From contig JAJHZJ010000699.1 of assembly GCA_023548195.1 (NCBI GenBank), positions 4,001,175 through 4,065,174 on the forward strand: DNA of 64,000 nt, written 5' to 3'. The notes beneath the pieces are model-generated. The model did no database searches. It had not been told where the DNA came from and was given only the letters and a program-made list of their open reading frames with translations. Positions 1 to 10,900 of the stretch are shown here, piece by piece. Each line of letters begins with the position of its first letter. The stretch's first letter is position 1. The DNA comes from Bettongia penicillata ogilbyi. Its lineage: Eukaryota; Chordata; Mammalia; Diprotodontia; Potoroidae. The translations under genes were made by a program, and so were the position numbers.

Positions 1-223
1 TGGTCAATTATATGCTCTTGGCCCAAACTTACAATTCTACTCACAAGTTATCTTTTCCTTCTTTGGAATTAAAAGGAAAAAAATTTACCAGCACTATTTC
101 AAATTAGAATGAGCACAGTCAACTGAACATAAAGACACTTCTTTGTTTTAAATTCTTCTTTCTCTTACAAATACTAAAATTTTAGAAAAGTAGCTTTTGA
201 AACACACATTTTTACTATTTTCA

Positions 224-398
<175 letters not shown>

Positions 399-609
399 CT
401 GTAAACACCATATAGAAGGTCAGGAAAAAGCGTTAAAATCACAGTAAGCCTAGTCGACTGAAGAACACTTAACTATTTTAAATTTTTATAACTTTTTTGG
501 AAAAGTGCCTGTTAAATTTTAAGGTGGAAAGTCCCAAAGATTTTTAATGTGAAAAATACGGTCTTCACAGCATTCATATTCTCACGTTATCAACAGATAT
601 GAGAAGTAG

Positions 610-790
610 TGTCTATGTAGATACTGATCCGGGAGTCAGGAAGATCTGGATTTAAGTCCAACTTCTGACAGTTAAAGGGGCCAAGATCAAATCACTGAAC
701 CCCAACAATACACCACAAACCGCAGGTCAGCAACCCATCTACCTCATAGGTCACACTTACAAAAGCACAAATACGACGTAAGTTGAGGGA
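610..790 (+). repeat. Degenerate CORE-SINE (MIR/THER-like)
   Basis: Contains GGGAGTCAGGAAGATCTGGA followed by a TTTAAGTCC box-like stretch, the tRNA-derived head of mammalian CORE-SINEs, and then decayed core. It lies in PRRC1 intron 1. Confidence 0.5.
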
Positions 791-1824
791 GAATAAGAAT
801 CTTTTAAAAATAGAGTTTAATAATCTACAGTAATAACTTAAAAATGACTAAATGATGTACTTTCTTACTGCACAAGCATATGAACAAATTGCTAGAATTA
901 TCATTTTAATCTGTTCAATACCAATGCAGAGTCAGACTGACAAAGATAATCAAATCTTTGTTAGGTAAAATTAGTGGTTTTTAAAAACATTTTTTTCTAA
1001 AACACTGACAGACCATTTATACAGTGAAAAAACAGGATGTCTATTATCTCTTTTCCAAAACAACATGACAAGCATAGACTTTTTAAAATAGATTAATCAA
1101 CGCCGCTGCATCTTGTAAGAAAGGAAAGTATATCAGAGATAATATAATCAATTCTATTTAATTCAATAAGTATTTGTAAGCATATAGAGACACCAAGGAA
1201 AAAAAGGAAACAGGGCCTAACTTCAAAAACAATACTTTCTATTATGGCGTACAACATGAACATACATAGCAGGGCTGTAATCTTAACTGATGAATTACAA
1301 ATCTGAATAACTTTAAAATAGAAATTAGGACAAAATTTCAAATCTAAGGAGACAAAAGATAACACATATGTATTCCCCGTACAATTCCATGGAATTAGGC
1401 CAACCTGTTGTAGCTATTTAAATGATTTTATTTATTTTTGGCATACTTTATTTTTATATCATCTTTATTTCTCAATAAAATATTACTAAGAGCTTTAAAA
1501 AGAAAACTATTAGACTCATATTTTCTCCCACCTATTCCATATATGTATGTATACATACACATATATGTATATTTATTTTTGTTCCTTTTCTTCTAAGCAG
1601 TTTTGCTTAACCTGCTACTTTGCTTATCATGCAGAAGAACCACAGGCTCTTTCCCTTTTACCACCCCATTTCCCTTTGCCTATCCTATCATCTCAGTTCT
1701 TTATATTTTCTTGAAATGTTAACTAAATAAATAAAATGGAGAAAATACCTATTTCTTCCTCCTTTTGTCCCTTCTCCTTCTGTACTCATTTAAGAGAGTA
1801 GTTAAATGACTAATGTAGAAAAAT
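791..1824. other. PRRC1 intron 1, no feature recognised
   Basis: AT-rich single-copy-looking sequence with a short TATGTATGTATACATA-type simple stretch near 1,540-1,570. No exon or clear repeat was seen. Confidence 0.5.
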
Positions 1825-1998
1825 GTTTAAAAATGTGGAAAAATATATGATTGCATATATACAATCTATATCAGGTTGTTTGCCATCTTGGGGAGGAGGG
1901 AGGGACAGAGAGAGAAAGATGCTATTTAAAAAAATGAACGTTGAAAAGTATGTTTACGTGCAATTGGAAAAAATAAAATACTATTAAAAAAAAAAAGA
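1825..1998 (+). mobile_element. L1-type LINE 3' tail with poly(A)
   Basis: Typical marsupial L1-like 3' end: GATTGCATATATACAATCT, a G/A-rich GGGGAGGAGGGAGGGA run, ATGAACGTTGAAAAGTATG, AATAAA, and terminal A11 at about 1986-1996. Sense on plus, antisense to PRRC1. Confidence 0.7.
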
Positions 1999-2239
1999 GT
2001 GGTTAAAAATCCTACCTACCTTCTACCTCTCATTTTTAGTAACTTTCTTTTACTACGTCCCTTTCTAAGAACTTTTTCCTTTACTTCTGTCATACTGATT
2101 TTTCCCTGGTAGGAAGAAGACAGTGTACTAGGACAAAGAGAAGTGATAGACAGGAAACATAACTTCATGTAAAGATCATAAGCATGAGGCAAACTCCTCT
2201 TTTACCACCTTCTTATTTCTAAAGAAAGAGGTGAGAGTT

Positions 2240-4190
2240 AGGAAAGAAAAAAAAACAAAAGGAAAAATATAATAGGATGAATTAACTCATAAAATGGAAA
2301 ATAGCAAAATGGATTAGAAAGCAGAATCCAACAAAATATGTTGATTATAAGAAATAAGAAAGATTCACACAAAATGATGGGAATCTATTAGACTTTAACT
2401 AAAAACAAAGAGGTAGCGAATGGGGCTACAGAAAATGTAGATAAGCAGGGAAGTAACACTGTACTTACAGGTAATAAATTACAAATCAGTATCAATACTT
2501 AATATATCATCACATCAATATAATTAAAGGAAAACAATCAAATTGGAGGAAGAAAATTAGCACTACTACATATACTATAGTGTGGGACCTTGTAGACATG
2601 GGCAAATGTAACCAATAGTTAAACAAAAAATATTTAAGGACCTTGAAGAGAACTTTGTAACTTCAAAATACTTAAGAGAAATAGATCTCAGGAGATTAAT
2701 GAAATTGGACAGAAAGAAATTCACGTACTTCTAGGCTACATATGATACCTTTACAAAGAATGATGGAGGCAGAAAGTTTTGGCAGGAAAACTTCAACAGA
2801 AAGTGATGAATATATCATTTACTGATCACAATGTTACAAGTTACATTTAAAAATGTATGTATCATTTGTACATTAAATCATATGTATCATATGTACATTA
2901 AAAATGAATGTATCATTTACTGATCACAATGTTAAAAGTTACATTTAAAAAAGCCCTTAAAGAATTTTTAATTGGATACGAAATAATGTAATTCAATAGA
3001 ATTGGTTGATCAAAGAACAAATTATACAAACAACAGAAAATTTCCTTAAAGAAATGGCAATGAGACAAAGAGGGAAATATCTCTCTAAAGTCCTTTCATC
3101 AACAAAGCAAGGAAAGAACAAGTCAAATAATGGAGTAGGCAATTCAAAAGACTTGAAAAATTAAAAATCACTAACTAAAAAACAAATTAGAAATTCTGAA
3201 AATTAAAGAAGAGATCAAATTAGAAGCAAAAAATTCAATTGGTTGATAAAACCAAGAGCTAGTTTAAAAAAAATAAAAATATATATAATCTAATTTTTAG
3301 AACAGAAAAGCAAAATTTTCATATTAAAATGAAAAATCTCAATAATTGAAGAGGAAATAAAGGAAATTATAAGAAATCATTTTCATAACTTAAATTACAC
3401 GAAACCAAAACTCGTAATTTAGAGGATATAGGTGAATACTTATAAAACTACAAAATACTAAGACAAGCAAAAGAAATGACTATTTAAATAACCTTATATT
3501 AGAAAAAGAAATTGAATAAATCGTAAATGAACAATGAAAGAAAAAATAACCCCAGGATCACGTGAATTCTATCAAATATTCCAAGAAGAATTAATTTAAA
3601 TATCATATAAAATGTTGACAATAAGGAAAGAAAACATCCTAATAATATCTCTATGACACCATCTTTGTATATTTGCATATATGGTTCGATACTTAAACCA
3701 GGGGGAGACAAAGCAGAGAAAGAAATCTAAAGATCAATTACCCTAATGAATACTGATTTTAAAATTTTTAATAAAATATTAGCAAGCAGGCTATAATAAG
3801 ACACTGGAAAGATTATACATCAGGACCAGACTGAATTTATTCCAGGAATGTAGGGATGGTTCAACATAAGACTACAAATATAATAAACCATGTACAATAA
3901 AAACCAAATCATATTCATCAATGTGGAAAAAGCTGGCAAAATCCAACACACCTGTTTCTACAAAGAACTGGAAACATGGTAATAAATGGTCCTTTTCTCA
4001 TTAATCCAAGAAAAAACAATTTATGTAAAGGAGAAAAATTAAGAGGCCTTGCCAGTAATATTGAGGTAAGGCAAAGGTACCCCTTATCAACACCACTATT
4101 TGACATACCACTAAAAATATGCTGGCTGTAGCCATAAGACAAAAAAAAAGAAGTTTAGGAAATAAGCATAGGAATGAAACAAAATTCACG
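2240..4190 (+). mobile_element. Old L1 ORF2 relic
   Basis: Decayed L1 ORF2 sequence. Recognisable stretches align by eye with the better-preserved L1 at 40.9-46.4 kb: the reverse-transcriptase entry AATTACCCTAATGAATA at about 3737, GGATGGTTCAACATAAG at about 3854 and AAATCCAACACACC at about 3939. Many stops and indels; no coding capacity. It contains a local duplication at 2813-2951. Antisense to PRRC1. Confidence 0.75.
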
Positions 4191-4415
4191 ATGCAGCGCA
4201 GCAGAAGTTGTAGATCTGGAGCCCTGAGTTCTGGTCCAAGTCTTCTAACTTATTGTGCATGTTTTAGATTCCTAATGTATAAAATGGGGCTGCCTTTCTC
4301 TTTCAGAGATGCCAGGATAAAATGAAGAAAAAAGGGTTCTAATGAATTACTGTAATATAATATGTTCTGCAAATTTTGAAGTGTTATATAAATGCTAGCT
4401 ATTATTATTATTATT
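4190..4415 (+). repeat. THER1/MIR-like CORE-SINE
   Basis: tRNA-like head (CTGGAGCCCTGAGTTCTGG), core with TGTATAAAATGGGGCTG, and the 3' end AAGTGTTATATAAATGCTAG followed by ATT repeats, as in therian CORE-SINEs. Confidence 0.75.
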
Positions 4416-4489
4416 AAACAAATATAACACTATTTGCGTCACTTCCACAAGTGATCAAAATATTTTTCTTGACTTTCATCAGTGATACC

Positions 4490-4850
4490 GAAAATACAAT
4501 TCAATATAAAAAGTTGGACTTGGAGTCTGAACACAAACACTTAATCTGCAGCCCAGCCTCCCTAACCTAGGGCAAAAGGATTCTGCCTCTCTGGCCTACT
4601 TCTCATCTATGAAACAGGCACATAGCACTGAAGTCACCCGCCTCACGTGGGGCCTTGTGAAATGAGTTCTTAGTAAATTTCACCTCCACCAGCATGACAA
4701 GCGCTATTAGATACAAAGTAGCAAGTTTGAAGTGCAGCCCTACAGTGACCGGTAGGGTGATTTTTATGCCAGTTACTTTAGGATAGGACCCGTTTTCTTC
4801 ATGGTATCTTTGACAGATCTGCAATGAACCTAAAGCCCACGCTCTTTACG
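4490..4850 (+). repeat. Degenerate MIR-like SINE
   Basis: GTTGGACTTGGAGTCTGAAC then CTCATCTATGAAACAGG, matching the order of a MIR head and core. Heavily decayed; the right end is uncertain. Confidence 0.45.
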
Positions 4851-5139
4851 TCACCAAATGAGGTGGTTCTGATTACTTAAGGACAAAAAGGCCAACCAAA
4901 CCCTGGGGAGTTATTCAGACCAAGCTGGTCAACACGCCCAGCCTCACTACCCAGACATTTCCAGTTTCCATACTAAGACATAGGAGGCTGAGTCTACTCA
5001 AGTTTAGTGCTTGGCGCATCCTTGTGGAATAGTCTTTCTAGGATAAAGGTGAAGTAAACCTGCCTACGAGGCACTGATCGCAACGTCAAACATAAACTAC
5101 CAGGAAAATGGTCTCACTTAAGGCCACTTCTAAAAGTTC

Positions 5140-5970
5140 ACATCCATAGTGCTTGGCACATAGTAGGTGCTTAATAAACCTGTTACTTGGATTTTTATAT
5201 CTATTCCATTCCCTCCTCATATCTGCCTCTTAAGATCATTTTCCTCTCAACATCCATTTCCCTGAACTTTCTCATTACTGTTAAGGAATACTCCTCTACC
5301 ATCAAAGTTGTCAAGCTTATCTTTAGAACCCTCGCTGCCCCTCCACTTACAGATCCAAATCAGTTGGAATGTTGTGCCCACTAGGCCTCTACGTCTTTCT
5401 CATTCCATCCCCTGCTCTACAGAACAGGGTCATCAGGTTCTCACCATGGTCTACCTAACTCTCTCCTCCTTCTGGGTCATCTTCTACCCAGCTGCCAGAG
5501 CAGCCTTCCTAAAGCCCTAGGTCCAACCACGTTCACTGCCCCCTCCTCAAATTTCAGAATCCAGCACAACCCCCCCACCCCCGTTTGGACATTTCTGACC
5601 CTCTGAGGCCCGCCCTGAGCTTTCCTGTGCTCTGCTCCCCCTCCCGAAGTCTGCACGTCAGTCACACTGGCCCTGTGTCCCTCACACGTGACACCCCAAG
5701 TTCTGGGCCCGGCTCAGGCAGCAGCCTTCACTTGGGACGTGTCCCTATCCCCGGAAGGTCCCAGCCCCCCTGCACCCCACCTTTCCTGCTCCTCCTGGCT
5801 ACTGAGCGGTCAATCTCCTAAAAACACCTCCTACCTGTTTTCCCTGGATTCAGGAGTTAATGATGACTCCCCCAAGCAGAAGGGGAGCTTCCTGAGGACA
5901 GAAACGATGCTATTTCTGCCCTCGATGTTCAGGCAGTGGACACCAGCCAAGCACTACTTAGCGTAAGCCT
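5140..5970 (+). mobile_element. L2-type LINE fragments
   Basis: A short L2 3' end (TGCTTGGCACATAGTAGGTG, CTTAATAAAC) at 5150-5180 is followed by pyrimidine-rich L2 ORF-derived sequence: ACTCCTCTACCATCAAAGTTG (about 5290), CTCATTCCATCCC, and TGAGGACAGAAACGATG near 5893. It reads plus-strand up to the edge of the CpG island. Confidence 0.65.
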
Positions 5971-6771
5971 GGTAAGTGAGGTGGATGCTCAGCCTGCGTG
6001 GCATGCTCCGGCTCAGAATCACGGGGGAGGTTCGTTCTCCTGCACGGCTCATTAACTGGCACTAGAAGTGATTTCAAACAAGAGCCACAAGAAAGTCTCG
6101 GACAGGAGCGTTCTCCCCAGCCAAGACAGAGCGCCTCCGACGTGGACCGCTCTGACACCGGAACGCTCCAGCTCCTTCTCGCTCCTAAGCCCGTTCCCAT
6201 GAACCACAAGCTCCCCTCTCCAGCGGCCTCTGGGGCGCGGGCCCCCGCCGAGTCTCCGCCTCCCCGAGGGCTCACGAGCCTGGGCAGAGGCCGGGCCGGG
6301 CATCGGCCGAGGAGGGGCTGAGCGAGGGGGGCCCTGCCGGACCCTCACATCGCAGTCAGGCGGGCGGCCCGAACCTCCTCACCCCCAGAATGACAAAGAA
6401 AGAACCCCCCCCCCCCGCGCACACACCACATCCTTCCTCCTAAGTCTCCTCCTCATCCTCGCCTCGCACCCCGTCCGGCTCACCGCAGCCCCCGCTTGTA
6501 ATCCGGGGATGCTCCAGGACCTGTCTCCCACAGGACAAAAATGGGCTGTTTTTAAAAAAGAAAGAAAAGCCGGGAGCCGTGAGGGATGGAAGGCTGTGAT
6601 CCTGGAGGGCCCGGGTCACCCGGGTGTGACAGGACCAGCCCAGCACACCTGGAAGCCAGGTGTGGGGGTGACCGGAGATCTAAGCAGAGGAAGCCCCAGG
6701 TAAAGGCACTTCATTCATCCGGGTACTTACAAGCTGGGAGGCGTCCGATCTGTCGGGTCCGGAAGGCGGCC

Positions 6772-6936
6772 CGGGGGGGGGGGTCACCGGCCCGGGGGGG
6801 GTCACCGGCACGGGGGGGTGTCACCGGCACGGGGGGGGTCACCGGCACGGGGGGGGTCACCTGCACGGGGGGGGTGTCACCGGCACGTGGGGGGGGTCAC
6901 CGGCACGGGGGGGGGTCACCTGCACGGGGAGGGGGA
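6772..6936. repeat. G-rich minisatellite, ~19-bp unit, 8 copies
   Basis: GTCACC recurs eight times at 6783, 6801, 6820, 6839, 6856, 6876, 6896 and 6915 (spacings 17-20 bp). Each is preceded by a run of 6-11 G, and units differ mainly in G-run length and in GGCACG versus TGCACG. The array lies in PRRC1 intron 1, about 325 bp downstream of the exon-1 donor, within the CpG island. The G-rich strand is the plus strand, which is the template for PRRC1. Several consecutive G-runs meet the usual G-quadruplex pattern. Confidence 0.93.
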
Positions 6937-7259
6937 AGGAGGTCAGCGGGCAGCCTCCCGCAGGGCGGGGGTCCGAGGGCTGGGGCGGCCCCCGGGCTCC
7001 CCGGAGCAGACAGCAGGATGGCCGGGGCCGAGGCCGCCCACCCGCCGGCCCTGCCACGTCTCCGGCCGGCTCCCTCCTGCTTCCCTCCCACGCCCTCCGC
7101 CCAGTCACACGTTCATTCGCCTCAGGCCCCATCGAGGCTCCCTCCGCAAACCCCCCAAAGCTCCGGGGCCCCGCGGGGACGCCCCCAGCCCGGCCCGGTC
7201 ACCCCCGGGATGCGCCCCCAGACCCGCGCCGTCGGGCCCGTCAGCGCCGCGGGGCTCAC

Positions 7260-7390
7260 CTGAGGGGCGGGCGGCGCGGGCCGGGGAGGGTCGGGGGGCA
7301 CGGCCGCTGCCCAGCCGATCGCCCAGGCTGCCCGGTCCGGCGTGGGCGCCCGCAGCAGCCTCCTCCGCGTCCAAAATGGCCGGCGGCAGT
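7260..7390 (-). other. PRRC1: Probable PRRC1 exon 1 (5'UTR, non-coding)
   Basis: On the minus strand a strong donor, CAG|GTGAGC, lies at 7262-7255 inside the CpG island, so exon 1 would end at 7260. The first coding exon of PRRC1 (280-398) opens with an acceptor and carries its own start codons, so at least one upstream non-coding exon is needed. This is the best donor in the only CpG island on the gene's 5' side. The 5' end is a guess: it is placed just upstream of a CCATTTTGG (YY1-like) motif at 7371-7379. The intron to the coding exon would be about 6.86 kb. No long ORF on this strand here looks like a protein. Confidence 0.55.
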
Positions 7391-7654
7391 GACGCGCGGC
7401 CTGCCACGTCAGCCTCCGGCCCTTCCTCCTCCCGGGCCGGGCCGCTCCGAGCCGCCGAGACGGCCGCGCTCCGGGCGGCGGGACGTGGCAGGGCCGGGGG
7501 CCGAGCCGAGCCGGGCGTGCCCGAGGGGCGGGGCGGCCCGGGAGGAGCCTCTGGTTCGTTTATCCGGGCCTTGTCACGCATCCGGGACCGCCCCGAACGG
7601 ACGAGGAGACCGAGGCCCCGGGCGTTCTGTGGACTCCGGGCCGGGCTGCCCAGG

Positions 7655-7815
7655 CTGGTCTGACTCTTTGTCTTGGCAAAGATGCCGGATCGCTCTGCCA
7701 TTCCCTTCTCCAGCCCATTGTTACCGACAAGGAAACTGAGGCACCCAGGGTCCTACAGTTAGCGGGTGTCTGAGTCCGGATCCGAACTCGTTCCCGCCAC
7801 CAAGCTGCCTCTTGG
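7655..7815 (-). repeat. Marsupial CORE-SINE (Mar1-type) in the CpG-island edge
   Basis: Reverse complement reads as a Mar1-type SINE: head with TCCGGACTCAGACACC, core with TGCCTCAGTTTCCTTGTCGG, then GCTGGAGAAGGGAATGGCAG and CATCTTTGCCAAGACAAAG. Unlike other copies in the window it keeps CpG sites in the core. Confidence 0.75.
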
Positions 7816-8169
7816 CTCATTGGACTATTGAGAACTGCCCCTGACGTGTGCCAGGCGCCGGGTGTGCCAACACGATCCATACAGCCCTCTCAGAGGGCAC
7901 TGAGATAAAGGCCTGGCATGGGCTGCTTGAGATGACCCGCGGCAGTGCCCGCTGTGCCCTCAGTGCCCAGTGTGACCCGCGGTGCCCGCACCCCCTTACC
8001 CTGAGATAGCTCTCTGTTCAGATTTCAGAGAACAAGGAATTTTTGTGATTCTGAAACAAGCGCAAACATTTCTTTCAAGTCCTGTGTTGGCAGAGTCAGA
8101 ACCTAGAGGGCAATGAATGACTTTCCTCCAATATCTATTATCAGTTTCTATCAATGTCAGTCAGATAAT

Positions 8170-8350
8170 GACTGTCTTACAATAAAAATAGGGTTTACGA
8201 TCTGGTGCTGCTAAACCTCCTTCCTTTATATTTTTTCCTTAAATCTTTTAATATTCTTGACCTTTTGCTCTTTTGTTTTTATTTTTTCTAGCTCAGTAAA
8301 ACAATTTTTTGGTCATTTAATGGCATTAAATGTTAGTTTAGGTAGAATTG
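8170..8350 (-). mobile_element. Antisense L1 ORF2 fragment
   Basis: CTGGTGCTGCTAAACCTCCTT and TTTTTCTAGCTC are the reverse complement of the same ORF2 stretch seen on plus at about 44.9-45.1 kb. Non-coding relic. Confidence 0.6.
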
Positions 8351-8419
8351 TCATCTGCTTACTCATGAGCACTTACTGTTTCTCCAATGATTGAAATCTT
8401 TGGGGTTTTTAAATCTTTG

Positions 8420-9100
8420 CTTCCTTTTAAAGAAATAAACAAACAAAAAAATAAATAAATGGAATTTTATTTTTGTCTCCAGTTACGTGTAAAAGCAATC
8501 TTGAACATTCAGGGTTTTTTAAAGTTTTGAGTACCAAATTCTGTTCTTCCTACCTTCCCCTCCCACCTCCTTGAGATGATAAATCCGATATAGATTATAC
8601 ATGTGCAATCATGTAAAATGTATTTCCATATTAGTCATTTTGTGGAACAAAACTCAAAAAAAAAAGAAAGCAGGAAAGAAAGTGAAAAATAGTATGTCAG
8701 TCTGTCTTCAGATGCCATCAGTTTTTTCTCTGGAGACAGCACTTTTAATAACGAGATTTTTTAGAACTGTCTTGGATATTTGATATATTTCCCCTTGGAT
8801 ATATGAAAGTGTTTTAAAATTATGTTCATGCAGTTCCCTGGGTTTATCTTGGAAGGTCCACTCCCAAGTATTTTATACTGCCTACAGGTATTTTAAATGA
8901 AGTAACTCTTATTATGTCCTCTTGCACAGTTTTGTTGGTGATATAGAAATGCTGATGATTTATGTGGGATTATTGTATCCTACTACTTTGCTAAAATTAC
9001 TATTTGGTACCTTTGATCATAAATTTTTACACATTTTAAAGAGTAACATAGAGGTTCAGTTCTCAAAACAAATAAGTTACTGGGTTTATTTAGGTATATC
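8420..9100 (-). mobile_element. Antisense L1: 3'UTR then ORF2 piece
   Basis: 8430-8800 is the reverse complement of an L1 3'UTR (purine-rich tract on minus, then GCACATGTATAATCTATATC). 8860-9100 matches in reverse the ORF2 segment at about 44.6 kb (GATGATTTATGTGGGATTAT). The piece between is shortened, so this is a 5'-truncated, internally deleted copy. Confidence 0.7.
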
Positions 9101-9755
9101 TTAAAGTACATAAAGTAAATAAATTTTGTGGAAAAGCTAATGGAATTTTATATTGGGGAAGAGTAAAAGACACTTTCTTATAAAGCTTCACCAAAGAAGA
9201 TGAGGGCTGGCATTTTTGTCACAAATTTCACCTAATGCCCCACCACTTGTCTCAAACACCCCTTCTTTGGGGATACTGGCCACTCGGAGACAATATCCTA
9301 TTCCTTTGAAGGACAATAACATTGATTTTTGACAGCCCTGCTCTTATCTAGCAAGAAAAGTTTTTCTGTGAAATTCTCTGAATGATTCAACAAATGGGAT
9401 GAGAAAAGAAAGGAAAGATGGATAGAAACCCAGAGGCAGAAATAGTAACAAAAACATTTGTTCACTGCCTTGCAGGGGGATTCTGACTGACTATGTTTAG
9501 CAGAATGTAAAGGAGACATAGATTTAAACAATCTGGTGTCATTACTGCCATCAAACTGGGCTCTAGAAAAAGAAATGTCCCTTTTGCCCCAGATATCTAG
9601 CTAATTTAGGCAACAAACTGTTTCCTTCCCAGTAGACTTTTGGTAAGAAATGAAGAAAAGAATGTTTTGTTTTTTTTTTTCCTGCATAAACTATCAATGT
9701 TTTCTAAAGATATAGTCCTATCTTTGGGTCCCTAATTCTGGCCGGGTTGGCAATG
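9101..9755. other. Intergenic, nothing recognised
   Basis: AT-rich sequence with no exon, RNA gene or repeat that I can name. Confidence 0.4.
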
Positions 9756-9760
9756 AGGGG

Positions 9761-9806
9761 TGGGGAGGGAGGGAGGGAGAGAGAGAGAGAGAGAGAAAGA
9801 AGGAGA
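9761..9806. repeat. (GGGA)/(GA)n simple repeat
   Basis: GGGAGGGAGGGAGAGAG-type purine run leading into GAAAGAAGGAGA. Confidence 0.95.
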
Positions 9807-10025
9807 TCCTTTCCTTATTTTCAGAAATTTATGGATTGTAAAATAATCAGAGGTTCAACTTGTGACTAAATTATAGTTTAAATATTATGACTTTCCAAAT
9901 TATGATGAGTGTGATTATTATTAAAAATGATGGATTTAAGAATTGAGTATTTTTCTAGCATTCTCCAGAAATAAGAGAAAATATAGAGCTTTGTGCTATT
10001 TGTGTGAAAATTTCATAAAGTTTTT

Positions 10026-10121
10026 AAGGAGCTATAACCCCCAAAACCCTAACTAGGATATTTTACTATTTTTAAAATAATCAAAATATCCTAGTTGATT
10101 TGGGGGGAATTATAGCTCCCT
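10026..10121. repeat. Near-perfect palindrome, ~38-nt arms
   Basis: Left arm 10028-10065 begins GGAGCTATAA and ends AACTAGGATATTTT. Right arm 10081-10119 is its reverse complement with small gaps (AAAATATCCTAGTT ... TTATAGCTCC). The spacer is about 17-20 nt. Two uninterrupted stems of 10 and 14 bp flank a C-run/G-run with one indel. A third, direct, diverged copy of the ACCTTAGCTGGGACAATAT part follows at about 10,125. Most likely a foldback MITE; a hairpin RNA is possible but unsupported. Confidence 0.85.
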
Positions 10122-10149
10122 AAACCTTAGCTGGGACAATATAAAAATC

Positions 10150-10900
10150 TTCATCTTTGCCTAAATGATATCCAGTATAGGTGTAATGGTAAGGGAATTT
10201 GAAGATCTTTCCCGCCCCTTAATAGACCCATGTAACCTGTTTTGAGCTTTGGTCCAGCCCACGGCTTGGGTCCCATGGAGCCGATGATGGGAGGAGCTTG
10301 ACCAACAGGTGGAACAGGAAGGGTAGAACTGAGAGAGGGTGAGGTAGGGCTGGGAGAGAGCAAGAGAGTGCTGAAGGAAAGAGGGAATGATTTTGCCTAA
10401 GGGAGCTTGTTTGTGGTGAGGCCTGAGAGAGGGAAGGCTTGGTGAATATGTATAGATTTCTTTTGCTATGATGGATTTTGCTTTCTGGTGTTTGAATAAA
10501 TGTTTTGGTTTTGTCTTTGAAGAACAGAGTTTATGTTTTTCAAATTTACCCTGGAAATACGCATGCATATCCATAGCAAATGCTGTAGGTATCTTATTGG
10601 CGTTACAATAGGTCAAAAGAAAAGTCAAGGATTTAGCAGTATAAAGATCCACATCTTACAAGGGGTAGCCCTCACATATGGGAGGGAGTTGTGTGTGGCT
10701 TGAAGATAGACATCATTAACCTTTTCTCCCCTTACCCTTCTCAATGGGAGACTCGGGCAAAGCAGGGAAGCAAAGATTGGGACCTAGAGATTACTCTCCT
10801 CTCCTCAGAGAGAGAGGATACGAGACTAGGAGTATATCTGCTCCCTTAAATACTCTGTCTAGGAGGTAAGGTTTTCAGGTTTAAACTAACTTGATTGCTG
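10150..10900. other. Unassigned block, possibly LTR-like
   Basis: Contains a 163-codon open frame on minus (10161-10652) of low-complexity composition with no recognised domain. On plus it has an AATAAA (10495-10500) followed by a GT-rich tract (TGTTTTGGTTTTGTC), which would fit a retroviral-type LTR poly(A) region. Ends and target duplications were not found, so it stays unassigned. Confidence 0.25.

Larger units (their letters stand above)
5990..7850 (-). promoter_or_regulatory. PRRC1: CpG island with TATA-less promoter of PRRC1
   Basis: This is the only long GC-rich, CpG-dense block in an otherwise AT-rich window; its core is about 6,940-7,640. Motifs near the presumed start include CAAAATGGCCGGC (7372-7384; YY1-like, CCATTTTG on the gene strand), TGACGCGC (about 7,389) and CCACGTCAG (about 7,405; CRE/ATF-like half sites), and several GC boxes. 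No TATA box is evident. The minus-strand direction follows from the exon-1 donor and the PRRC1 coding exon downstream. Bidirectional transcription is possible, but no gene on the plus strand is supported: the long plus-strand ORFs here are products of GC-rich low-complexity sequence. Confidence 0.75.

Noticed and set aside
6586..7701. Long open frames on both strands across the CpG island (up to 281 codons)
   Set aside because: They are Pro/Ala/Arg/Gly-rich products of GC-rich DNA, several run through the ~19-bp minisatellite (SPARGG repeats), overlap each other on both strands and match no protein family I know.
10161..10652. 163-codon minus-strand frame as a gene
   Set aside because: Low-complexity, no domain, no splice context, and the plus strand looks LTR-like; kept only as an unassigned block.
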